Assembly (NCBI RefSeq): GCF_016695175.1
Contig: NZ_CP068023.1
Span: forward strand, 2,247,501 to 2,311,500
DNA: 64,000 nt
Source: Pseudoalteromonas sp. GCY
GTDB lineage: Bacteria > Pseudomonadota > Gammaproteobacteria > Enterobacterales > Alteromonadaceae
Direction: 5' to 3'
This document shows, one piece after another, positions 1-8,096 of the stretch; positions within the stretch are counted from its first letter, which is position 1, and each line of letters starts with the position of its first letter. The notes under the pieces are model-generated. The model was not told the DNA's origin, ran no database searches, and saw only the letters and a program-made list of their open reading frames with translations. The translations under genes and the position numbers were made by a program.

Positions 1-149
1 AAATCGCTAGATCCTTTATTTACTTGGCTTAGCTCTAAGGCGGTTGTCACTAGGCTTGTCAATTTGACGCATTTTTTGTGCAAAAGCGGAAGGCGAGGAG
101 GAGTGAATTCTGGGCGTTTTCGGTTTCCAGCAGCTGAGAAATCGTTTAT

Positions 150-183
150 TTGATAGCGCTCGAACTACTGTATATAATCACAG
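150..183 (+). promoter_or_regulatory. Promoter with LexA-type box upstream of ogr-like gene
   Basis: A near-consensus sigma-70 promoter is visible: TTGATA at 150-155, a 17-base spacer, and TATAAT at 173-178. The element CTGTATATAATCACAG (168-183) covers the -10 box and matches the gammaproteobacterial LexA consensus CTGT-N8-ACAG. LexA bound here would block the promoter of the activator gene starting at 214. This implies SOS-triggered late-gene activation; LexA control is inferred from the motif only. Confidence 0.7.
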
Positions 184-213
184 AAAAGAGTTGACTACTT
201 TAAGGTGCAAAAT

Positions 214-459
214 ATGCGGGTAAATTGTCCTAACTGCATGAATAAGGCGATTATTACATCGAGGGAAAACCAATCATCTGGCATAGCGGATCTATACTGC
301 TCATGCACTAATAGTAAAGAATGTGGTGCTACTTTTGTAACCACCATCGCATTTAAGCATTACCTAAACCCACCACGAAAAAATACAGCGAGCATTGCTG
401 CATCACTAATAAAGAACTTACCAAAAGCTGAGCAGCTAGAGCTACTCAGCAATGCTTGA
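214..459 (+). CDS. ogr: Ogr/Delta-like zinc-finger late-gene activator of a P2-like prophage
   Basis: An 81-residue protein of the Ogr/Delta family, which activates late (structural) promoters of P2-like phages. The Cys pattern is visible: C5-x2-C8, then C31 after 22 residues and C37, followed by an aromatic-rich stretch (ATFVTT...HY) like the one after the last Cys of P2 Ogr. P2 Ogr is about 72 residues. The ATG at 214 is preferred over an in-frame GTG at 205 because AAGGTG lies six bases before it. It reads rightward, against the replication operon. The P2-type targets probably lie left of the window. The promoter carries a LexA-type box (150-183). Confidence 0.8.
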   Translation: MRVNCPNCMNKAIITSRENQSSGIADLYCSCTNSKECGATFVTTIAFKHYLNPPRKNTASIAASLIKNLPKAEQLELLSNA

Positions 460-542
460 TCTTAGGCACAATGATAAAAAAGATTAATAGACAAGCTAAC
501 TAGCATGTTACTTAAGATCTTTTTAAAACATCTCTGAAGTGT

Positions 543-1406
543 CTAGTAGATGTAGTTGCTTAAGGTAAAGCTGGTACTTTCATTCCCGTAAATACCAATG
601 AACCAAGTTCCAGTGCTTACTGAGCAACTTTCATTAATACCCCAAGGGTTATCAGAGTAACAGTCTTTTGCTGATTTTAAAGGTAAAGACCCATCCCTTA
701 AATACAAATCTGCATTTCTTGACATCCCAGTTAAATCAACCTTCAGTTCTGCTCCTGGTGCTACGGAGAAGGATGTTCGATAGTATTTCCAATCACCCGC
801 TTTGACTTCACCATAAATATCTTCAAAACTGTTGATAAAGGGAACTAGATAATCGATTGTATTCGATTCTGGATTGATAGTTGAAACAGCCCCACAAGCT
901 GGCCCGGTCCTTTTCCCTTCCCTCACTTCAAAATGGACATGTTCTGCATCACCGGCTCCCACAGAACCTTGAACGCCAAGTCTGTCACCAACTTTAACCG
1001 TGTCTCCCACATTTACAGATATAGTTCTTGCATGTAGATATAAGTAGGTAAGATTCTTTTCTGCATTATAAATTGCTATCGTGTTATATTTATCATTGCC
1101 ACTTTTTATAACCTTACCGGGACTTAGAGAATAGAACTTACGGTTAGCTGTCTTAGCGCCAGCTACGTCCTTTGTTTGCATATCAATACCTGAGTGGCCG
1201 CCATCATAACCCCAACACTTTCCATCCCAAGCTTTGTATGGAGCTTTCCATGTATTATAATCTATATTCAAGCCAATCCTTGAGTCGTCTATTTCATCAA
1301 TAGCAACGTTAAAAAGCTTCGCTCCCAATACATCCCTTTCTACAAACTGGGCGTTTGCACTAACTGTAAAAAATGCGCTTAAACCTAAGATTAAATATTT
1401 TTTCAT
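543..1406 (-). CDS. Secreted M23-family peptidase with C-terminal PPC-like domain
   Basis: A 287-residue precursor with a signal peptide (residues 1-19, cleavage after SANA). The M23/LytM zinc-site residues are present: H71 and D75 in GGHSGID, H125, and H156-V-H158. These enzymes cleave glycine-containing peptide bonds in peptidoglycan cross-links or in proteins such as elastin. The tail from about residue 197 resembles a pre-peptidase C-terminal (PPC) domain common in secreted marine proteases. It sits alone, convergent with the ogr-like gene and just downstream of the replication gene, a place where P2-like phages often carry non-essential cargo. It could be a lysis or host-benefit factor; the domain call is firm, the role is not. 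Confidence 0.8.
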   Translation of the reverse strand: MKKYLILGLSAFFTVSANAQFVERDVLGAKLFNVAIDEIDDSRIGLNIDYNTWKAPYKAWDGKCWGYDGGHSGIDMQTKDVAGAKTANRKFYSLSPGKVIKSGNDKYNTIAIYNAEKNLTYLYLHARTISVNVGDTVKVGDRLGVQGSVGAGDAEHVHFEVREGKRTGPACGAVSTINPESNTIDYLVPFINSFEDIYGEVKAGDWKYYRTSFSVAPGAELKVDLTGMSRNADLYLRDGSLPLKSAKDCYSDNPWGINESCSVSTGTWFIGIYGNESTSFTLSNYIY

Positions 1407-1614
1407 TACATTTATTCCTTTCTACGTTAAAAATATTCCATAACACGAACAAAAAACGTTATCACAGTGTGTTGTTTTTGCAACCAAAATAACAACTTTT
1501 CAACCTTTTAATAAGCTCGGATACGCTGGTTACTACTTTGGTATTCTTCTTTAGCGCTGTGAGCATTTTAATACGGCAACTTTGAGACGAAACAATAACG
1601 GCGACCATACAAAA

Positions 1615-4600
1615 TTACGCCATACTAAACCCAATATCCCACCAATCATTCGTATTGATATCAGTGGCTAGTCCACTAACGATCAACCTGGCTAGCTCCA
1701 TATCTCCAACTAACTGCAACTTCTTCTTGTATTTGCAGTTCGACGGCAAGCGTCGCTGTCCGGCTTCGGCCAAGCTGAATGCCAAATCAACAATTTCTCT
1801 TGCCTCACGCCAATGATCCTTTTCTGGTGTAGCTGCAATTGCTCGGTCCATATCGCTGAAGTCTAGTTGTTTAAACGAACGCAACTTATCACCCTCTTTA
1901 TAGAACACCCGACCATGAGCCATAACAGTTCCATCTTCTTCTAACGCTTTGAGCTGATCATCTTCTAGGACATCCCAATACGCCAGGCTGTTTACAGCTT
2001 CGTCCCTGCGTTCATCAGCTTGTTTTTGGGCAAGCGTTTGCGCTACGTGAACCACATAGTCATGTTTGATCGCTTTATTCTGGTCTTTTTCATCCATAAC
2101 GAGCAATTGACCTCCCCGAATTACATAAACTCGGCCATTGTGATGCACCTTTTTACCGTCCGCCAGATCCTTTTTAAACTCTGCGATCTCTTTTTCTGTA
2201 TATCCGATCATATCTAGCAATAATCCGTCTCTATGCCCCGTAGGGCAAGGCGTACAATTATTCCCACTAGTCCAAGATAGGTCGGCTGCGCCGACGTTGT
2301 TAGCATCGTGCATACTCGCATCATAGGTGTTGTCGTTAGCTGCGGCAGTACCAATTGGTTGCTTGTCCCAGGTGTGAACTCGAGTTATTAGTGTGCATCT
2401 ACTTTGTTTATCAACAACGCCTTTGAGCCGTTTTGTACACTCAGAATACGCATTGCCAAATTCAGTATGTTGATAGGCAGGTTTAAACCGCGCCTCACGG
2501 CCAATGCCAAAACCACCCATTAAGGTCACAAATGTCTTAAAGTCACCGCCATCAGCAGCTTTTCGCACTTGCTCTAGTTCTTCATTACCTTTGACTTCTT
2601 CGCGCACTCTGCGCAGTTCACGCCAGATGGTAATTGAGGGAGATTTTTGAAATTGAAATTGGCGAATGCCCCACGTACTCGCCCATGCTTTTACCGGGTT
2701 AACAGCCTTAACGAGCTTTTCACCAGTTTCCGCGTCGTATTCGTTGGCTAACGCAAACCCGTCTATATTCTTACTTACATATTTAGCGATGTATGCCGCG
2801 GCACCACCTGTTTTGTTGCCATCTTTATCAAGCTTTGGTGGCTCCATTCTAATGGCCGTATAGCGAGGGCCGCTTGGGGTGTAATCCTTTTTGGGTTCTC
2901 GGGTATACACTTTGCGCTTTTTATTCAGGCCCCATATTCTACGAGCGCGAACATACTTGGCACGCAGTGATTTACGCTTTTTGAACCGTTCAAAAAAGAC
3001 TGCTCTATCGTCTTTGGTAAAGTACCTACGCAGTATGTGATTAACTTGATGGTAATAACGCTCTGGCATCCACAGCAGCATATGCCAATGAGTACAGCCG
3101 TCTGCATGTGGCTCAGCAACGCGTATACCAAAATATGGGATTTCTTCACGGTCCAATTTTGCACGTGCCTGTGAATACAGTTTATTTAAGTAATTGCTTG
3201 CTTCTTTCGGTGTTGAGCCGTCCCATTTAGGAGAGTTCGCATGGAACCGGCTCGGGGTTGTAATGTTAAAAAACCCACCTACATAGCCCATTTCGTCCGC
3301 AAGTTCTTCAGTCTCGCGGATCCGTAGCATTAATTCATTACGCATGTTTTCAGGGTTAGCCACACCCGCTTCAACGGCTTTCATCAACGAAATTACATCG
3401 TTATGCTCATTTACTAGCTCGAGGCTTTCTAGATATCGTCTACCCCTTTCACGGTCTGCTTGGTACTCTTTAAGCGCTTGTTTAGAGCAATAAGCATTAA
3501 TCCCCTTTCTTTTGGTGACCGAGCCTGTCTTTTTGTTATGTGTGGTAAATAGGTCCCGGCCCACCTCTCCGGTAGCGATCTCTAAATGCTCTAGATATCG
3601 GCGCCTAATGGTTTTTAATTTGCGTGCCCACCACTTGTGGCACTGGGCTTTTAATAGTGCCACTTCTGCATCTGGCTCGGTTAAATACTCGCCTTTTTCC
3701 TCAAAAGGTAACGTAACGCCATACTGCTCAGTAAAGTCAGCAATGGCGTTATAAAAATCAACCATACCCCAGTTTGATTGCTCAGCGGCTAAGTCAGTTA
3801 ATACTTCAGTCACTTTGGCCGCGAGTTCGCTTGCGTGCTTCTTGGTTTTTTCTGCATTGGCTAAAATATGCCAAGGCAATGGCATATTATCTGTAATCTT
3901 CTTGAGTGTTTTTAGGCGGGGCTTAAGGGTGTTTACAGCACGTCTAAGCCAAGCGTTGGCTTGGTATTGGCATTTTAAGTGGTTTTTAAAATCTTCTGGC
4001 ACGCCCTGTTGTGTGTGCTTACCAAACTCATATAATCGCTTACTGATCTCTAGTAGCTCATCCTTACCAGCGCTTGCTAGGCTTTCAAGTGATGAGTCAT
4101 ATTTAACTATAAAGCGCTTAGCAAAACGTAGCTGTAGTGGCTTTGGTACTTTGCTTAAACAGTCATATACAAAGTCAATCTCAGCTTGGTCGCCCAATGC
4201 ACTAACTAGGGCCATTGCACTGCTAGTTACCAAGCCGCCAGCTTGTTTTGCAATGACTTTCTCTGCGTCTAATTCTGTTTGTGAACGGTCACGCTCAAAT
4301 AGCTCAACACGCTTTGCTTTTGCTGCCTCTGCTGCTTTTAGCGTTTGCTCCGTTTGCCTCACAAAGCTGGCCTGAATACTTCTGGCACGCTTGCTAGCTA
4401 CTATGTCGGCAGCAATATAATTATGATGGCGGTTGTTGTGTACTTTATTTAAGGCCGCAACAGCCTGTTTACTCAAACCTAAACTGGTTAAATCTATTCT
4501 ATGAGGTGTAGTTGCAAGCACGTTACAAAACCAAGCGTTAGCAGGTTCGCTTGGGTTTGTAGGCTCGTCTTGATACCAAGCTTCTGGCTCAGGTGTTATT

Positions 4601-4764
4601 TTAGAGATATATTGTTTGGCTAATTTGTACTGGATATAAACGGTAAATCGCTGCAAGCCTTTTAACAATGTCGCTCTATGCGCATTATCCTTTACTTGCT
4701 TTGTGATGGTTACTACAGCTTTGCAAACCTCAAATGTTTTTATTGGCCATAAGCTCACTGGCAT
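1615..4764 (-). CDS. P2 gpA-like HUH replication initiation endonuclease
   Basis: A 1,049-residue protein of the phage replication gene A family, which nicks the phage origin and starts rolling-circle replication. The HUH metal site is H559-W-H561 in CTHWHMLLW. The paired nucleophile tyrosines are Y658 and Y662 in AYIAKYVSK, with K666 following, as in P2 gpA. It is longer than P2 gpA (about 760 residues); the extra length is an N-terminal charged helical region of about 350 residues that I do not recognise. It is the last gene of the leftward early operon. A hairpin plus T-run lies immediately before its start (4773-4791), suggesting attenuation or antitermination. Confidence 0.9.
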   Translation of the reverse strand: MPVSLWPIKTFEVCKAVVTITKQVKDNAHRATLLKGLQRFTVYIQYKLAKQYISKITPEPEAWYQDEPTNPSEPANAWFCNVLATTPHRIDLTSLGLSKQAVAALNKVHNNRHHNYIAADIVASKRARSIQASFVRQTEQTLKAAEAAKAKRVELFERDRSQTELDAEKVIAKQAGGLVTSSAMALVSALGDQAEIDFVYDCLSKVPKPLQLRFAKRFIVKYDSSLESLASAGKDELLEISKRLYEFGKHTQQGVPEDFKNHLKCQYQANAWLRRAVNTLKPRLKTLKKITDNMPLPWHILANAEKTKKHASELAAKVTEVLTDLAAEQSNWGMVDFYNAIADFTEQYGVTLPFEEKGEYLTEPDAEVALLKAQCHKWWARKLKTIRRRYLEHLEIATGEVGRDLFTTHNKKTGSVTKRKGINAYCSKQALKEYQADRERGRRYLESLELVNEHNDVISLMKAVEAGVANPENMRNELMLRIRETEELADEMGYVGGFFNITTPSRFHANSPKWDGSTPKEASNYLNKLYSQARAKLDREEIPYFGIRVAEPHADGCTHWHMLLWMPERYYHQVNHILRRYFTKDDRAVFFERFKKRKSLRAKYVRARRIWGLNKKRKVYTREPKKDYTPSGPRYTAIRMEPPKLDKDGNKTGGAAAYIAKYVSKNIDGFALANEYDAETGEKLVKAVNPVKAWASTWGIRQFQFQKSPSITIWRELRRVREEVKGNEELEQVRKAADGGDFKTFVTLMGGFGIGREARFKPAYQHTEFGNAYSECTKRLKGVVDKQSRCTLITRVHTWDKQPIGTAAANDNTYDASMHDANNVGAADLSWTSGNNCTPCPTGHRDGLLLDMIGYTEKEIAEFKKDLADGKKVHHNGRVYVIRGGQLLVMDEKDQNKAIKHDYVVHVAQTLAQKQADERRDEAVNSLAYWDVLEDDQLKALEEDGTVMAHGRVFYKEGDKLRSFKQLDFSDMDRAIAATPEKDHWREAREIVDLAFSLAEAGQRRLPSNCKYKKKLQLVGDMELARLIVSGLATDINTNDWWDIGFSMA

Positions 4765-4772
4765 GTTCCCTT

Positions 4773-4791
4773 AAAAAGGGGCTTTCGCCCC
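4773..4791 (-). terminator. Intrinsic terminator/attenuator directly before gpA
   Basis: On the minus strand GGGGC-GAAA-GCCCC is followed by TTTTT. The T-run ends nine bases before the gpA start codon, so transcripts from the early operon must pass through it to express replication functions. Confidence 0.7.
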
Positions 4792-4820
4792 ATACAACTT
4801 GGAGAAGTTGGAATTTGAAT

Positions 4821-5372
4821 TTAACCGGCTAGTGCTTTATAAATTGCTGATACATATTTGGCCTGATGAATGGCGTCATTCAATGCGTTATGTTTGGCGC
4901 CTTCAAATGGAATATCATATTTTGGATCTATCCCTTTTAAGGTTCTGCCTAGATCAACAACGGTTCTAACGTCACGGTTATTTTGGAACGGCCAAGGCTG
5001 ACTGGCATTTAATCGTTTAAAAGCATTGGCTAAAATCACGTTGTCAAAACTTGAGCCATTTCCCCAGACTATTCTGTCTTTGTATTCTTCTATTTGCTCA
5101 ATCCAATCTGTGAACTCATGTAAAGTTCCAATAAGTATCCAAGCTTCACCATTTGTGATTTCTTTGCGTGCCTGTTCATTTTGTTCAAGCCACCAAAGCA
5201 CCGTGCTTGCATCCATTTCGCCATACTTCACAGCGTCTTCTAGGTCAATTTGCTGGTAGAACGAAGCACCAATGGCTCCTGTTGTTGGTTCAAAAAATAC
5301 GGCGCCAATTGCAACTATTGCAGCGTTACTGCCCTGTCCCATAGTCTCTAAATCAAGCATTACGTGGTTCAT
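4821..5372 (-). CDS. DEDD-family 3'-5' exonuclease (Rv2179c-like/phage type)
   Basis: A 183-residue DnaQ-fold exonuclease. Exo I is the N-terminal MLDLETMG with D7 and E9; Exo II is the WGNGSSFDN segment; Exo III is the C-terminal KHNALNDAIHQA with the catalytic His and Asp. This matches the compact 3'-5' exoribonuclease/exonuclease family found in phages and prophages. It may degrade host nucleic acid or trim ends during phage replication; the substrate cannot be read from sequence. The ATG overlaps the stop of the upstream 97-residue gene (ATGA), indicating translational coupling. Confidence 0.8.
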   Translation of the reverse strand: MNHVMLDLETMGQGSNAAIVAIGAVFFEPTTGAIGASFYQQIDLEDAVKYGEMDASTVLWWLEQNEQARKEITNGEAWILIGTLHEFTDWIEQIEEYKDRIVWGNGSSFDNVILANAFKRLNASQPWPFQNNRDVRTVVDLGRTLKGIDPKYDIPFEGAKHNALNDAIHQAKYVSAIYKALAG

Positions 5373-5662
5373 ATTGCTTCCTCTACTTGTTCAATTGGTA
5401 ACGGCTCTCCACCCATTTGGGCTGCATTTAGCGCTGTTTTCATTTGGTCGTAAATGGGGGAAAACTCGGCATGCTCTTCGCTGATCATTTCAATGATTGG
5501 GAGTAAATCAGTTAGCGTGTCTTCGCACTGCATTAGCATATGTACTGTGCTTCTTTGATTGAGCAAACGGATTGTAAAATTGGCCTGTTCAACCGCGTGA
5601 TGAACAATATTGCTAATTAGGCGCTGTGTTTTAGATAGATCTTGGTCTTTGATAGGGAGCAT
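5369..5662 (-). CDS. Small prophage early protein, unknown function
   Basis: A 97-residue acidic, helical protein with no recognised motif. It is followed in an ATGA overlap by the exonuclease gene and lies 25 bases after the methylase gene, so it belongs to the leftward early operon. The mid-region is rich in Leu, Ile and Met and could form a helical hairpin. Confidence 0.6.
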   Translation of the reverse strand: MLPIKDQDLSKTQRLISNIVHHAVEQANFTIRLLNQRSTVHMLMQCEDTLTDLLPIIEMISEEHAEFSPIYDQMKTALNAAQMGGEPLPIEQVEEAI

Positions 5663-5687
5663 TTTTACTATTCCTTTGGTAATTAAA

Positions 5688-6287
5688 TTAGATTACGGCT
5701 AGCTCTGCTGGGAGCCTAAACCCCTTGCAAAATACAAAGTGGGCGTATTCGATGGAGTCGGTTTTATTTGGTTTTTCAGGGTTAAAAGCACCACGCTTGC
5801 TATGCACATATACCGAGGCAAGCGGCACGGATTGCCACATGGGTTTTCGCTTTATACTTCCTAACCAATTGAGACGCTGCAACATGACAACCACACCGCC
5901 ATCTCTAACCATTTTTAATGATTGATAAACAAACTCTTGTGAGAGCCTAAAAGGTGGATTAGTGATGATCATGTCGTACTGGTTATGCTCTGGCCCTGCT
6001 GGTTGCTGTAAAAAATCAACCCCCTTACGTTCTGCGCGAGAGTCAGTTCTTATATCCCAACTCTCGGCTACAAGGCCGTGATGAGCTAGCACTGTTGGGT
6101 AACTCATTTCGTACTTTTCACAACCGCCAGTAGACTCAGCCCAACCAATGGTTTGTTCAATCGCACGGGTTAGCTTGTTGTTAAGCTCTAGCTGCTCTTG
6201 GTACAAACGGTTTAGTCTGGCCAACTGTCTAGGCGAAGACATAAAGGTTCTAACCGGTGCTTTTACCTTTGGTGTAGACACACGCAT
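5688..6287 (-). CDS. Phage-type DNA N6-adenine/N4-cytosine methyltransferase
   Basis: A 199-residue protein with the amino-methyltransferase catalytic motif IV N110-P-P-F113 in MIITNPPF, followed by a segment of the kind seen in phage Dam-like and small adenine methylases. Motif I (FxGxG) is not obvious. The start at 6287 is chosen because TAGGAG sits just upstream and overlaps the stop of the preceding gene; a longer frame to 6374 has no such site. It probably methylates phage DNA to evade host restriction. Specificity cannot be read. Confidence 0.7.
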   Translation of the reverse strand: MRVSTPKVKAPVRTFMSSPRQLARLNRLYQEQLELNNKLTRAIEQTIGWAESTGGCEKYEMSYPTVLAHHGLVAESWDIRTDSRAERKGVDFLQQPAGPEHNQYDMIITNPPFRLSQEFVYQSLKMVRDGGVVVMLQRLNWLGSIKRKPMWQSVPLASVYVHSKRGAFNPEKPNKTDSIEYAHFVFCKGFRLPAELAVI

Positions 6288-6295
6288 AACCACTC

Positions 6296-6637
6296 CTAAT
6301 GTTGCTTTATCGGTGTAACTACGCTGTCTGCACTGTAGCGTGGTGTATTTGGCTTGGCGCCATGATAAAAGCACTCAGGCTGCATGGCGTTCGCGTCGAT
6401 AAACTCAATCACAATGTTGTTCAAAAACATCAAGCCATTACGCACTTTGTCGCGCTCGTCTAGGGTCATATCATTCCAGTGCTTATCTAGGTCTAAACGG
6501 CTGAACCCTGCTGTAAACAGCACCAGTTGGCGTTGCTTTTGGCTAAGTACGTTTGTAAAAATGTAGCCAGGCTTTTTACGGTGGTCGCCAATCATTGCTC
6601 GTATTTCGAGTAAGCCCTGCGGCTCTGCATTTGCCAT
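6296..6637 (-). CDS. Prophage early protein, unknown function
   Basis: A 113-residue protein of no family I recognise. A strong AAGGAGG site six bases before its ATG overlaps the stop of the upstream HTH gene, and its own stop overlaps the ribosome site of the methylase gene, so the three genes are translated as a chain. No membrane segment or signal peptide is visible. Confidence 0.6.
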   Translation of the reverse strand: MANAEPQGLLEIRAMIGDHRKKPGYIFTNVLSQKQRQLVLFTAGFSRLDLDKHWNDMTLDERDKVRNGLMFLNNIVIEFIDANAMQPECFYHGAKPNTPRYSADSVVTPIKQH

Positions 6638-6638
6638 G

Positions 6639-6941
6639 TTAAGCCTCCTTACTTTCTATGTAGCTATCTCTAAATTTTATAAGTTGGGCACGTCGATAAT
6701 GATTTGATCTACCAAATGGAATAGCCGGTGGAAATCCATCTTTTTTTGCAAGTTCCCAAAATTTCTTGCGGCCACATCCAAGGAGCTTCATTGCATCTAT
6801 TGTGGGTAATAGTTCGTCTTTTAGCTCTGACTCCTGTTGAGCTAGTTGCTGCTTAAGCTGTACGTTCTCGTTAAGCAATGTCATAAGAATGGCTTGTGCA
6901 TCTGGAGAGATATTTAGCTGAGTTATAGCTTGAGTATTCAT
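6639..6941 (-). CDS. Small HTH DNA-binding protein (excisionase/MerR-like)
   Basis: A 100-residue protein with an N-terminal coiled-coil-like stretch (NENVQLKQQLAQQESEL) and a C-terminal winged-helix-like unit: LLPTIDAMKLLGCGRKKFWEL then a basic GRSNHYRR wing. This layout is typical of excisionase/Cox-type phage regulators. It overlaps the AlpA-like gene upstream by four bases (ATGA). It may act as a Cox-like directionality factor or early repressor; the assignment is by pattern only. Confidence 0.6.
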   Translation of the reverse strand: MNTQAITQLNISPDAQAILMTLLNENVQLKQQLAQQESELKDELLPTIDAMKLLGCGRKKFWELAKKDGFPPAIPFGRSNHYRRAQLIKFRDSYIESKEA

Positions 6942-7216
6942 GCTGCTTGCTCCTTGGCTTCAAGTATTTGTTTTCCATATCTAGCGAAAAACGACTCTGT
7001 AGTCATCGAACGCCAAATATCAATATCGCTTGCTAGCCAGACAGTGCATCGGTGAGATACCTTCTGCGGTAGTGGAAACTTTCCTTCTCCCATCAACTTG
7101 TAAATATTTGAGCGCGACATAGCGCACTTTTCCTGCACCTGCTGTCTTTTTAAGAACACCTCTTTTGGGCCAACAACTTCACCAAGCAGATTTGTCCTAA
7201 ACTTTGCATCTTCCAT
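6938..7216 (-). CDS. AlpA-family phage transcriptional regulator
   Basis: A 92-residue protein with the AlpA helix-turn-helix layout: LKRQQVQEKCAMSRSNIYK (recognition helix), a GKFPLPQKV turn, then VWLASDIDIW. AlpA proteins activate integrase/excision genes or act as Cox-like regulators. It is the first gene of the leftward early operon, divergent from the repressor, which is the position of cox in P2-like phages. Confidence 0.75.
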   Translation of the reverse strand: MEDAKFRTNLLGEVVGPKEVFLKRQQVQEKCAMSRSNIYKLMGEGKFPLPQKVSHRCTVWLASDIDIWRSMTTESFFARYGKQILEAKEQAA

Positions 7217-7393
7217 AGATCACCTCGAAACTATTGTTAGCACCTTGCATGGTTCCTTTTAGTAACTCGCATGTGCTAATCTTGTTTATAGATACTTTGA
7301 TTTAATTAATAAAAACTAAAAGCGACCTTATAAGGACTCAGTCAAACCCTTAAAAGGATGCACTAGGAATAATATAGATCCACAGGTGGATAC
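7217..7393. promoter_or_regulatory. Divergent lysis/lysogeny control region
   Basis: This 177-base gap separates the leftward early operon from the rightward repressor gene. It holds two related palindromes, CCTTATAAGG (7326-7335) and CCTTAAAAGG (7348-7357), whose centres are 22 bases apart (about two helical turns), good candidates for repressor operators. A third inverted repeat, ATCCAC-AG-GTGGAT (7378-7391), overlaps the repressor ribosome site and could fold over it. Confidence 0.55.
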
Positions 7394-7858
7394 ATGTCAA
7401 ATACTATTGGCGAAAAGTTTCGATTAATCCGTAATACAACAGGCTTGAGTCAGCCCAAGTTTGCTGAGCTAGTTGGTATCAGCGTAAGCTCATATAAAAA
7501 ATATGAAGGTGGCCACTCTGAGGTTGGCTCACAGCCTTTATTAACCATTGCTAATCACCCTGAGTTTAAGAAGTATGCCCTCTGGCTTATTACTGGCGAT
7601 ACGAAGCCTGAAGCTGGGCAATATTCACCAAGCGACAAAATTGAATTAGCAAATACGATAACCACGGAACAATTTGAAGAAAAATTCGTAGAGACAGTTT
7701 CCCAATCACTTTTAATGTTCTGTCATTTAGATTGGTTTAAACCTAACGTTGAAAAGCAGGTCGACTTTGATGATTGTGGAAAGTTAATTCTAAAAGACGT
7801 TAAGCCCTTGTTAGCCGCAAGGTATGCAGACGAAGAAAATACAAGTAAAACAGCATAA
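7394..7858 (+). CDS. XRE-family prophage repressor (CI-like)
   Basis: A 154-residue protein with an N-terminal Cro/CI helix-turn-helix (about residues 5-60: IGEKFRLIRNTTGLSQPKF, then VGISVSSYKKYE). The C-terminal part resembles the short dimerisation domain of P2-like repressors rather than an autocleaving LexA/S24 peptidase; no Ser-Lys protease motif is seen. Induction therefore probably does not rely on RecA-driven repressor cleavage, which makes the LexA box before the ogr-like gene more relevant. It is divergent from the early operon. Confidence 0.75.
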   Translation: MSNTIGEKFRLIRNTTGLSQPKFAELVGISVSSYKKYEGGHSEVGSQPLLTIANHPEFKKYALWLITGDTKPEAGQYSPSDKIELANTITTEQFEEKFVETVSQSLLMFCHLDWFKPNVEKQVDFDDCGKLILKDVKPLLAARYADEENTSKTA

Positions 7859-7887
7859 AAAAGCCCACTTAAAGCGGGTTTTTTAGT
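7859..7887 (+). terminator. Terminator after the prophage repressor
   Basis: An imperfect AGCCCACTT/AAGCGGGTT stem followed by six T bases, starting right after the repressor stop codon. Confidence 0.6.
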
Positions 7888-7908
7888 TGAATAAGTTTTA
7901 ACTTGATC

Positions 7909-7946
7909 TTTCAGATTTGATTGTTAGGACTTAATCAAATCTGAAA
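7909..7946. repeat. Perfect 14-bp inverted repeat
   Basis: TTTCAGATTTGATT (7909-7922) and its exact reverse complement (7933-7946) are separated by ten bases. There is no T-run, so it may be a protein-binding site or a processing stem rather than a terminator. It lies between the repressor terminator and the leftmost attC-like site. Confidence 0.6.
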
Positions 7947-8002
7947 ATTGCACATGTGCCAGATTTGGCTGCTCAACAGAAACTCAATATCTTAAATCCA
8001 AC

Positions 8003-8093
8003 TGCTATAACACCCTGTTAAGGGGCGGAAAATAGTTGGCTAAAATGTGTAGCGAAGCGAAACCCAGCCAACTGTTTGGAGCTTGTAATACGT
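8003..8093 (-). repeat. attC-like recombination site (degenerate), downstream of the 152-residue gene
   Basis: Read on the minus strand, this segment follows the stop of the 8097-8555 gene and ends in GTGTTATAGC, an R'-like core. The central arms AGTTGGCT and AGCCAACT pair exactly and flank a TTTCGCTTCGCT-type spacer. Its interior closely matches the better attC-like site at 8572-8673. The outer arms pair only partly, so it may be decayed. Confidence 0.55.
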
Positions 8094-8096
8094 AAA

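Noticed and set aside
205..213. GTG at 205 as the start of the ogr-like gene.
   Set aside because: It falls inside the AAGGTG ribosome site that serves ATG 214, and the family starts a few residues before the first Cys.
3815..4375. 186-codon plus-strand frame opposite the gpA gene.
   Set aside because: It is antisense to a strongly supported replication gene and has no motif; the length reflects that gene's codon bias.
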